Assembly (NCBI GenBank): GCA_011321935.1
Contig: DROJ01000242.1
Location: 1 to 32,630, forward strand
Source of the DNA: Bacteroidota bacterium
Lineage (GTDB): Bacteria; Bacteroidota; Bacteroidia; Chitinophagales; Saprospiraceae
Length of the DNA: 32,630 bases
Direction of reading: 5' to 3'
The notes below the pieces were generated by a model. That model had not been told where the DNA came from. It worked only from the letters and a program-made list of their open reading frames with translations, and made no database searches. Shown here piece after piece: positions 24,001 to 31,700 of the stretch (positions are counted from its first letter, which is position 1; each line of letters starts with the position of its first letter). Made by a program: the position numbers and the translations under genes.

Positions 24001-24688
24001 TTTTAATGGCCTTCATTACTTGTTCCAAAGTAATATTATAAGCCTTCATGGCCTCGGGGTCAACGTCCACCTGGTATTCTTTTACATATCCGCCAATGGA
24101 GGCTACTTCCGCAACGCCTTCGGCAGACGACAAACCATATCGCACATAAAAATCTTGTATGGTCCGGAGTTCGTGCAAGTCCCATCCGCCCGTCGGGTTT
24201 CCGTCTTTATCGCGGCCTTCCAGGGTGTACCAATATATCTGCCCCAAGGCGGTGGCGTCGGGGCCGAGGGTGGGCTGTACGCCCTCGGGCAAAGTATTGG
24301 CAGGGAGGGAATTCAATTTTTCCAATATGCGGCTGCGGCTCCAATAAAATTCTATATCATCATTAAATATGATAAATATGGTGGAGAAGCCGAACATAGA
24401 ATTGCTGCGGATGCTTTTTACGCCGGGAATACCGAGCAAAGCAGTCGTTAATGGATAAGATATTTGGTCTTCCACATCTTGCGGAGAACGGCCCATCCAT
24501 TTGGTAAAAACTATTTGCTGGTTTTCGCCAATATCGGGTATGGCATCAACGGCCACGGGGTCGCGGGGCAACCAATCTATACCAAAATCAAAAGGCGCAG
24601 AAACCAATCCCCAACCAATAAAAAGCAGGAGCATTAAATAAGCGACGAGCTTATTTTCGAGAAAAAACCGAATTAAATTATTGAGCAT
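21017..24688 (-). CDS. cusA: CusA/CzcA heavy-metal RND efflux pump
   Basis: A 1223-residue inner-membrane pump of the heavy-metal RND class. The start MLNNLIRFFLENK fits the family. Membrane motifs include GTMVDMGIVLTESM (about residues 425-440) and FGIATDDGVLVATFL (about 1115-1130), with Asp/Glu for proton coupling. The periplasmic Met-rich path is represented by EFMPSLDEGSFLLMPTSMP (about 672-692), matching Cu(I)/Ag(I) pumps more than divalent-cation pumps. It is about 170 residues longer than E. coli CusA. The extra part, about residues 530-660, contains several hydrophobic segments in the loop before the second half. Residues 575-585 (RFTKLSKFSKP) are encoded by a perfect 33-bp palindrome. 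It likely works with CusB and CusC, but the reversed toxin-antitoxin pair now separates it from them. Confidence 0.95.
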   Translation of the reverse strand: MLNNLIRFFLENKLVAYLMLLLFIGWGLVSAPFDFGIDWLPRDPVAVDAIPDIGENQQIVFTKWMGRSPQDVEDQISYPLTTALLGIPGVKSIRSNSMFGFSTIFIIFNDDIEFYWSRSRILEKLNSLPANTLPEGVQPTLGPDATALGQIYWYTLEGRDKDGNPTGGWDLHELRTIQDFYVRYGLSSAEGVAEVASIGGYVKEYQVDVDPEAMKAYNITLEQVMKAIKSSNIDVGAQTIEINLAEYFVRGLGYVKNIADIENSVIKSTNNVPINIGDVAKVNIGPAARRGVLDKSGAEAVGGVVVARYGANPLEVIQNVKAKIAELEPGLASKTLKDGTVSQVKIIPFYDRTQLINETIGTLQEALTLEILITIIVVILMLLNLKSSLLVSGTLPVAVLMCFIAMKYFGVDANIVALSGIAIAIGTMVDMGIVLTESMVARMASPPPGESVLESIYEATVEVASAVITAVATTIISFIPVFTMEAAEGKLFKPLAFTKTFALVASIIVAVTIVPALAHSIFSIKPKKKLLPYIGNGLAIIAGAIIAFLYQPFLGAVLAVVGMAGILHQIFNDVRFTKLSKFSKPVNWLTNIIYALIVAWLLSSVWMPLGVTKSAVANFLFVVVVAGTLIGFFFVIIYFYEKILRFLLRFKLLFLLAVGFIIYQGFVAFQKTGQEFMPSLDEGSFLLMPTSMPHAGMQENLKNLRLLDMAVTAIPEVETVVGKAGRINSALDPAPLSMYENIILYKSEYKTDKDGHRIRYKYKDGEYTRDKYGELIPDKKGQYFRQWRDHIHSPDDIWNEIVNATQLPGVTSAPKLQPIETRLVMLQTGMRAPMGIKVRGSDLATIEAFGLELEKRLKNIEGVKDAAVFADRIVGKPYLLLDINREAISRYGLTIAKVQQYIQAAVGGMEMTTTVEGRERYAIRIRYPRELRSDPEALKRIYVPTSAGKQIPLGELMTVRYEAGAQSIKSEDGFLIGYVLFDKEKGYSEVQVVKNAQAYLKENIDNGTLVVPAGISYRFAGNYEQQVRASKRLSIVMPIALAIIFLILYFQFKSISVSVMVFSGVFIAFAGGFIMIGLYDTDWFMNFNFFGANMRELFQIRTINLSVAVWVGFIALFGIATDDGVLVATFLQSSFKNNKPNTIAGIRDAVVEGGQRRVRPAMMTTATTVLALLPVLTSTGRGADIMLPMAIPSFGGMTLQMITMFTVPVLFSLWEEIKLNIAK
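22934..22966. repeat. 33-bp perfect palindrome inside the cusA coding sequence
   Basis: aggtttactaaacttt, one base, and the exact reverse complement. The unit is 11 codons long and in phase with cusA (codons 575-585). Its 29-nt core equals that of the intergenic palindrome at 10231-10263 apart from the central base. It lies between hydrophobic segments of the extra cytoplasmic or loop region, where an insertion would be tolerated. Confidence 0.9.
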
Positions 24689-24732
24689 TTTTCAATGGGT
24701 GCTTATCAAAAAAAGATATTACTATTCATTGC

Positions 24733-24897
24733 CTTATAGGGGTTTTCCCGAGGAATCGGGACAGGCCCGCAAAGTCAAGCAGAGGTTTCGCTAAGTCACG
24801 CAAAGTTTACGTGTACTCGTCTCGCCTTGCGTGACTTAGCGAAACCTCTGCGTGACTTTGCGGGCCTGTCCCGATTCCTCGGGAAAACCCCTATAAG
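24733..24897. repeat. Long near-perfect inverted repeat (71-nt arms) upstream of cusA
   Basis: Arms 24733-24803 and 24827-24897 are reverse complements over 71 nt with one mismatch, around a 23-nt loop. Each arm holds two phrases: ttttcccgaggaatcgggac and gcagaggtttcgctaagtca. It lies 45 nt before the cusA start and takes up half of the 320-nt gap to the HYC_CC_PP gene. The remainder holds no open frame or clear promoter. As RNA this is a very stable hairpin in the cusA leader, or the end of the upstream transcript. Confidence 0.9.
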
Positions 24898-25008
24898 TGC
24901 TTATGCTGAACAGTTAGCAAAAAGTAATCTGGTAAAATAGATAGCACAACATAGCAGGCAACAACCCGCAGCGGTCATTGCACGTAGTGCAGCAAAAAAC
25001 CCATTGAT

Positions 25009-25467
25009 TTAAATAAGGAAGGTTTCGAAAAGGACAGGGATGTCCCTTGAAATTATTGGTGGTATATAATTGGCAAAAGAAGGGGCGTCATTTTCGACGC
25101 TAAAAGTATTTTTGAAAAATATAAAAACATATGCAGCAACGAAGTGCTGCAATGGTTTGTTAAGCGAAAAGTCAAGTGATTGGACTTGCTGGTTTTGGTC
25201 TGGCTGGACTTGTAGTGTGCTGTTATGGCAGCATTGCTTTTGTGCCATGGAAGAGCAGCCCTCGTTTTGCTGGGCCATCTTTTGGTGGTTCGGACAGTCC
25301 TTATTAACAGCCATATCATAGCAATTTTTTGCCTTGCCAAATATGCTGAAGGACTTTACCTTGCCCTGACAGAAGTGCATATCCACCGCAAAACTGGCCG
25401 ATGTAGAGAACATCAGGAAGGCCAAGCTGAAGGCGATAAAACGATATGTACGACTGGTTGGATTCAT
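25009..25467 (-). CDS. HYC_CC_PP family Cys-rich exported protein
   Basis: A 152-residue protein with a signal or anchor sequence (residues about 9-28, ending SFAV). It has the family landmarks: DMHFC (the 'HYC' site), a Cys-rich middle (CPNHQKMAQQNEGCSSMAQK then QCCHN, the 'CC' site), and NYIPPIISRDIPVLFETF near the end (the 'PP' site). Such proteins occur in Bacteroidota, often next to copper or heavy-metal efflux genes. The many Cys, Met and His residues suggest metal binding in the periplasm. It lies first in the leftward cluster, 320 nt before cusA, so it could be the first gene of the cus operon or a separate unit ended by the long hairpin. Molecular role not established. Confidence 0.82.
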   Translation of the reverse strand: MNPTSRTYRFIAFSLAFLMFSTSASFAVDMHFCQGKVKSFSIFGKAKNCYDMAVNKDCPNHQKMAQQNEGCSSMAQKQCCHNSTLQVQPDQNQQVQSLDFSLNKPLQHFVAAYVFIFFKNTFSVENDAPSFANYIPPIISRDIPVLFETFLI

Positions 25468-25488
25468 TTTTTTTTAGCGAATAGACCG

Positions 25489-25496
25489 CAAATATA
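25489..25496 (-). promoter_or_regulatory. Candidate -7 promoter box for the HYC_CC_PP / cus unit
   Basis: On the minus strand TATATTTG matches TAnnTTTG, 22 nt before the ATG at 25467, a natural distance. A TTG -33 element is not clear. The 447-nt stretch 25468-25914 between the two divergent units has no convincing frame. It holds this box, a plus-strand TACATTTG at 25807-25814 and two hairpins (25773-25796 and 25850-25883). Confidence 0.4.
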
Positions 25497-25806
25497 CAAA
25501 GTTTGTGGGTAAGATGTTTTATGGGATATTGTTAAAGGTTTCTGAAATTTTGATGCTTTGATATGCCTGTGCAAGCTCTTAGTTCTGTCTTAATGTAAGA
25601 TTTGAGATCGGAGGAAAGAGACTGTTCATTTATCTGTGTTGCCCTGAGCATGGGTGATTGATTGTGAGCGTGTTTTTTTTAAACATAATTCGCTGAACTG
25701 TCTCTGGGAAAACACCTTTTTAAATTTAGTGGATACCAAACCTTAAAATATATACCTTCGCTTGAAATCAACTTCGAGGGATGTGAGACCCTCGAAAAAA
25801 AAGCAT

Positions 25807-25814
25807 TACATTTG
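25807..25814 (+). promoter_or_regulatory. Possible -7 promoter box for the FG-GAP protein gene
   Basis: TACATTTG matches TAnnTTTG about 100 nt before the ATG at 25915. The -33 element is not evident, and the 25850-25883 hairpin would lie in the leader. Weak call. Confidence 0.25.
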
Positions 25815-25849
25815 ATGCCCCGCCAAATTTATATGGCATACCAGACCGC

Positions 25850-25883
25850 TTTAGGTTTTCCCGAACCTTCGGGAAAACCTAAA
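25850..25883. repeat. 16-bp palindromic hairpin in the leader of the FG-GAP gene
   Basis: tttaggttttcccgaa and its exact complement are separated by two bases. The core phrase ggttttcccga recurs in the arms of the long inverted repeat at 24733-24897, so the two may be related elements. It lies 31 nt before the ATG at 25915. Confidence 0.8.
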
Positions 25884-25914
25884 ATGGTCAAGTATAGGTT
25901 CCAACTGCATCGTT

Positions 25915-28650
25915 ATGTTCCGAAATTCATTTCTTAAAATTTCGCTCCCAGCATTTTTGTGGTGTTTTGCCCTGTTCTCAAATGGGCAAGAAGTATCCTT
26001 TTCCTATCAGGCCGCCCTGCTCAATCCAGTATCGGGTTTCACCACTTACGCCGATTGTGCGGTTGACATGAACGGCGACTTTTTGGATGATGTGGTACGG
26101 GTGGGCAACAAAGTCCTCTATATTGATTTTCAAAAAAAAGAAGGCGGTTTTTCACAAAAAAATTTCCCGCTCATTGTCCAAAACCCTCCCGATTGGAGCA
26201 TCTGCGCCGGAGATTTGGACAACAACGGTTTCAACGATTTGCAGTTCGCAAGCGGCTCGGCAGTTTCTTTTGTGTACGCCAACGAAATGGGTTCTGGTTA
26301 CCTGGAATCGCTCATGCCCGATAGTATCCTCAGCCAACGTTCAACGATGGCAGACATCAACAACGACGGCTGGCTCGATGCTTTTGTCTGCCATGACATC
26401 GGCCAATCCCTTCCGTTCAAAAATGATGGAACAGGACAAATGGCATCCGACACCAACCTCATTCACACTTCCACTTTGCCGGGCAATTATGCAGCTATCT
26501 GGACAGACTATGACCACGACGGCGACACCGACCTTTACATCAGCAAATGCCTTTCCGGTGCCCCTCCGGGAAACCCGTCCCGAACAAATTTACTGTACCA
26601 AAACAATGGCGACGGCTCTTTTTCAGAAGTGGCCGGACTGGCCGGGCTGAACGACAATTCGCAATCATGGAGCACCGTGTTCGAGGACTTCGACAACGAC
26701 GGCGACATGGACGCTTTCATTGTCAACCACGATTTTAAAAACCGACTGCTCCGCAATAATGGGGACGGAACTTTTACCGATGTAATAGACAGTTCCGGCA
26801 TTGACCCAGAAGACCTAGGGGCTTGGGAAAACACCGCCGCCGATTTTAACAACGATGGCTTTGCCGATATTTTTTCTGACCTGTCAAACGAACTCTACCT
26901 GGGCAATGGCGACCTCACTTTCGTCGGCCAATCGGTACCGACCATCCCCGGGAGCATTGCCGATCTGAACAACGACGGCTACCTCGACGTGTACCGGGCC
27001 AACCAACTTTGGATGAACGATGGCGGCCCTTTCCATTGGTTGAAAGTGAACCTCTTTGGCATCGAAAGCAACCGGAACGGCATTGGGGCAAGGGTAGAAA
27101 TATACGGCGCATGGGGCATACAGGTGCGGGAAATGCGCTCTGGGCAAGGCTTTAGCCCAATGAATTCGCTGAACCTGCACTTTGGCCTGGGGCAAGAAAA
27201 ACAGGTGGATTCTTTGCTGGTAAAATGGCCGTCGGGCATTGTCAGCAAACTGGAAAACCTGCAGGCCGATAGCAGCTACCTCGTGCCAGAAGCTGCCTGC
27301 CTGCTGCCTTTTACTTTGATAAATGCGGATGAATACAAGCTCTGCCCCGGCGATACTATTTTGCTGGAAGCCCCTGCCGGCTTTTCACAATACCGCTGGT
27401 CGAACGGGCAAACATCGCAGCTTGCACACCTCACCAAAGCAGGCCGGTATTTTGTGTTGATGACCGATAGCGAGGGCTGCACCAGCCTTTCCAATTTTAT
27501 AAAAATAGAAGAAAAAAAAGATGTGCCGCCCTCTATTTTTGCCGTTCCGGCAAAACGCCGGTGTGAGGGCAACAGCATCGAATTAGTTGTTTCTCATGGC
27601 CAAAACCCTATTTGGTCAAATGGCCTGACAGGGCAGCGCACCGATGTTTTGGCAAGCGGAAATTACTCCGTCTCGGTGGATGCGGCCTGTGCCGGAGGGC
27701 AACTTGTTTCCCTGCCCTTCGAGGTGGAAATTTTACCAGCACCGCCGCCCCTAATCGCCGATATCAGCATTGGCGCGGGAGACTCCGTGCTACTTGTTGC
27801 CGATAGCGAAAACTGCTACTGGTACGACCAGCCAATGGCTGAAATTCCTTTGCACATCGGCTCTGTTTTCCAAACGCCGCCGCTCACGTCCGACACGGTT
27901 TTTTATGTAGAAACGCATTATGAATATCCAGCCGAAATGCAAGTGGGGGGCAAGCTGGACATGCTCGGCGATGGGGGCGTTTCACAACAGACCGGGTATC
28001 AATTGTTCGATGCTTGGCAGCCTTTCATTTTACGTTCGGTGGATGTTTATTTGCCGCCGGAGTCAGCCGAAGGCTTCCGTTTTGTGCAGCTTTTTTCTGA
28101 GGACACCTTGCTTGCATTTAAGCAATTTGAGGTGCAGACCGGGTGGAACGAAGTGCAATTGGATTTTGATGTTCCCGTCGGGAAATTAAGCCTGCATTGC
28201 CCGCAGGGCGTACTTTTCCGAAATACTGGCCAGCTCGGTTATCCCTTTCCAATCGGCGATGTAGGGCAGGTCACCTCCTCCTCTTTTGGCGAAGGCTATT
28301 ATTACTATTTCTACAATTGGAAAATAGAAACCCGTGCATCCGACTGCGTTTCAGAGAGGGTTTCTGTGGAAGTTTTGATTTCGGGGAATGATGAAACCCA
28401 TTTACAGGAAGGCATCGGCATTTTTCCAAACCCAAGCAGCGGCACCCTTTATTTTAAACAAAAAAAACAAGCGGCAAAACCTGCCATGCTCCGGCTCTAC
28501 GACATTGCGGGAAGAGAGGTTTTCCATCAAAAAATAGCAGTGGAAGAGGTTTCTGCCATTCAATTATACAACCTTCCTGCCGGCATTTATTTGTTGAAAT
28601 ACCAACAGGAGGGCGGCCGCTTTTTTTATGAAAAACTAATCCTGAAATAA
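25915..28650 (+). CDS. Secreted FG-GAP/VCBS repeat protein with ASPIC/UnbV, Ig-like and T9SS domains
   Basis: A 911-residue protein. A signal peptide (about residues 1-24) precedes FG-GAP/VCBS repeats with calcium-type loops (DNDGDMDAF, NNGDGTFTDV, DFNNDGFADIF, DLNNDGYLDVY), which should build a beta-propeller. An ASPIC/UnbV domain follows (about residues 382-442, GIGARVEIYGAWGIQVREM, SLLVKWPSG). Next come two Ig-like modules with RWSNGQTSQLAHLTKAGRYF and IWSNGLTGQ, related to the modules of the next gene. The tail is a type A T9SS domain (GIFPNPSSGTLYFK ... AGIYLLKYQQ ... FYEKLILK). It is expected at or outside the cell surface. Exact role is unknown; such proteins are linked to binding or polymer use. 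It lies 50 nt upstream of the adhesin gene, in the same direction. Confidence 0.93.
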   Translation: MFRNSFLKISLPAFLWCFALFSNGQEVSFSYQAALLNPVSGFTTYADCAVDMNGDFLDDVVRVGNKVLYIDFQKKEGGFSQKNFPLIVQNPPDWSICAGDLDNNGFNDLQFASGSAVSFVYANEMGSGYLESLMPDSILSQRSTMADINNDGWLDAFVCHDIGQSLPFKNDGTGQMASDTNLIHTSTLPGNYAAIWTDYDHDGDTDLYISKCLSGAPPGNPSRTNLLYQNNGDGSFSEVAGLAGLNDNSQSWSTVFEDFDNDGDMDAFIVNHDFKNRLLRNNGDGTFTDVIDSSGIDPEDLGAWENTAADFNNDGFADIFSDLSNELYLGNGDLTFVGQSVPTIPGSIADLNNDGYLDVYRANQLWMNDGGPFHWLKVNLFGIESNRNGIGARVEIYGAWGIQVREMRSGQGFSPMNSLNLHFGLGQEKQVDSLLVKWPSGIVSKLENLQADSSYLVPEAACLLPFTLINADEYKLCPGDTILLEAPAGFSQYRWSNGQTSQLAHLTKAGRYFVLMTDSEGCTSLSNFIKIEEKKDVPPSIFAVPAKRRCEGNSIELVVSHGQNPIWSNGLTGQRTDVLASGNYSVSVDAACAGGQLVSLPFEVEILPAPPPLIADISIGAGDSVLLVADSENCYWYDQPMAEIPLHIGSVFQTPPLTSDTVFYVETHYEYPAEMQVGGKLDMLGDGGVSQQTGYQLFDAWQPFILRSVDVYLPPESAEGFRFVQLFSEDTLLAFKQFEVQTGWNEVQLDFDVPVGKLSLHCPQGVLFRNTGQLGYPFPIGDVGQVTSSSFGEGYYYYFYNWKIETRASDCVSERVSVEVLISGNDETHLQEGIGIFPNPSSGTLYFKQKKQAAKPAMLRLYDIAGREVFHQKIAVEEVSAIQLYNLPAGIYLLKYQQEGGRFFYEKLILK

Positions 28651-28700
28651 TCCGCCTGCGGGCTGTTCGGGAATTCGTTTTTCTCACAAATCATTTTGTT

Positions 28701-31700
28701 ATGCAACTCTCATACACTAAGGTTTACCATCCTGATTTGAAACCAGCATTTATCTTTTTGCTTCTATTTGCCCTGGTTTCCTCTTCTGAATTATGGTCGC
28801 AATGCAGCGGCTTTTCCGTAACCGTTGATGCCCCCAATGCAGAAAGTTATTGCATCGGGGAAACGATCACTTTGAATTCAACGGTAATAGGGGGCACCGC
28901 TCCCTATACCTACTTATGGTCAACGGGCGGCACAGGCCCCAACGAAGATATTTTGGCAACGGGATGGATAATAGCGAACTTAACGGTGGTAGATGCCAAC
29001 GGCTGCATCGCTTTTTCTAATTGGGCACATATAAAGCCCGTTTTTTGGGATATTAATATATTTTCATCTCCCAATTCGACCTGCGAAGGCGCACTGGAAT
29101 TGGCCGTGAGTATTTTTGGGGGCACCAATGGCTACGACTTTCTTTGGTCAAATGGCAGCACCACTTTCAATACATTTGTCAATACGCCCGGCACCTACTC
29201 GGTTACGGTGACAGAGCCGACCAACGGCTGCGATACCGTCATGAATTTCACAACTCCCCCCTTTACTCCCAATTCGGGCCCCGAGCCTCAGATTACTGGC
29301 CCAACTACTCTTTGCAATGGGCAGTCTGGCACCTTGAGTGTCGTTGGAAATTACGCCAGTTACCTCTGGGCGCCTAACGGCGAAACCACCCAGTCCATTT
29401 CGATTACCGGCCCTGGAACTTATGCAGTAACAGTAGAAGAGAATGGCTCAAACTGCACGGGTTCAGATAGTTATACGGTCATATCGAGTACTTCTGTTCA
29501 GCCTCAATTGTCAGCCCCGCCGCTGCTATGTCCGGGGGAGCAGGGGATTGTTTCGGTTGTCAATAGTTCAAATTATACCGGTTTTTTATGGGACACGGGG
29601 GAGACCAGCCCAAGCATCAATGGAACTGCACCCAACACCTATAATGTCACCGTGACGGACATCAACGGATGTACCGAAACAGGGCAAGCGGACATCCCTG
29701 TTACGACCACGACGCCGCCGACTATTTCGGGGCCAACGGAACTTTGCACCGGGCAGGCTGGAGTGGATTTGACCGTGCAGCCCACCTTCAACCAGTACCT
29801 TTGGTCAACGGGCGAAACGACCCAGACCATCAATGTTTCCAACCCGACCGTTTATGAGGTTACGGTGACAGATGCCAACGGCTGCACCACGACTGGACAA
29901 CATATTCTTGGCTCATCACCTCCTCTAAACCCCGTTATTCCTCCGCCCTTGCCAAGCTGTTCGGGCAATCCTGTGTTGTTGGAGGTAATCGGCGGCCCTT
30001 TCCAATCATACGACTGGTCAACGGGAGAAACGACGGCTACTATTTTGACCAGCCAGTCAGGCACTTATACCGTTACCGTAAGCAATCAAAATGGCTGCAC
30101 GGGCGTAGCAGATGTTACCGTAAATACCAGCCCGGGGCCTCTCGCATCCGTCAGCCCACAGCCTTATGATTGCTCGGGCACTATAAATTTACAGGCCAGC
30201 GGAGGAACGGGTTTTTTATGGTCAACGGGCGAATCGAGCAGCATTATCAATGTGCAAAATAGCGGCACTTATTCGGTCACCGTCACCGATGGGGCAGGCT
30301 GTACCGACGTGGCCATAGAATCCGTTACCGTTCCTTTGCCTACTATGGTAAACATCTCTGGCCCGACCGCAATCTGTGAAGGAGGGGCAGGTGCTTTAAC
30401 AGCAACCCCGGGTTTTGTTGATTACCTCTGGTCAACGGGTGAAACGACGCCAAACATTGATATTTCAACCCCGGGCATTTACGACCTCATAGTAACCGAC
30501 ATGAACGGGTGTACCGCTTCCGCAAATCAAGCTGTTGGTACTTTGCCCTCCCCCCAACCTGTCATTTCTGGGCCCGCTGGTTTTTGCACGGGCGGAGTGG
30601 CCTTTCTTGAATTGAACAATGTGTTTGCAAATATTCTTTGGTCAAATGGGGAAAATAGCATTGGCATCACCGTTGCCTCGCCGGGCAATTACAATGTTGT
30701 GGTAACGGACGTCAACGGATGCACGGGACTTGATGAATGGCCGATAGCAGAATTTCCGTTGCCAAGTGTTGACATCGTTGGGCCATCCTCGATCTGCAGC
30801 GGCAGCAGCGCAGAGCTTTCCGTTCCGGGAAATTTTTCACAAATAACATGGAGCAACGGGGAGACGACGCAGGGCATCAGCGTTTCCCAGAACGGCATTT
30901 ACGGGGTGACCGTGACCGACGAAAACGGCTGCACCGCTGCCGATGAGCAGCAGCTTGAAACGGGCAGTTCGCTCAGCCCGCAGGTCACCCCCCTTTACGG
31001 CTGCGACGGCACTGCCGAACTCGATGCGGGGGGCGGGTTTTCTTCCTACCTCTGGGCAAACGGAGAAACGGGGCAGTCCATTTCTGTTACCGCAAACGGC
31101 AGCTATTCGGTCACCGTCAGCGACGGGCAGGGCTGCACCGGGGAAGCTGCGGCGGAGGTCAACATGCCGCCCCCGCCGGCCGTCGAGATCATGGGAAGCC
31201 CCGCTGCCTGCGAGGGGGAAGAAACAGCCCTGATCGGCAGCCCCGGCTTTGCTTTTTACGAATGGTCAACGGGCGAGACGACGGGCAGCATCAGCATTTC
31301 ACAGCCGGGGAACTATACGCTGACCGCAACCGATGCGAACGGCTGCACGGCAACCGACAGCCACCTGTTTTCCAACTTCCCTGCCCCGTCGGTGGACATC
31401 GTTGGGCCATCCTCGATCTGCAGCGGCAGCAGCGCAGAGCTTTCCGTCCCCAACAATTTTTCACAAATAACATGGAGCACCGGGGAAACGACACCGGGCA
31501 TCAGCGTTTCCCAGAACGGCATTTACGGGGTGACCGTGACCGATGAAAACGGCTGCACCGCTGCCGATGAGCAGCAGCTTGAAACGGGCAGTTCGCTCAG
31601 CCCGCAGGTCGTCCCCCTTTACGGCTGCGACGGCGTTGCCGAACTCGATGCGGGGGGCGGGTTTTCTTCCTACCTATGGGGCAACGGAGAAACGGGGCAG

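Noticed and set aside
25773-25796. Hairpin ttcgaggg...ccctcgaa followed by a run of A on the plus strand
   Set aside because: On the plus strand it lacks a T-run, and on the minus strand the T-run comes before the stem, so it does not fit a terminator in either direction.
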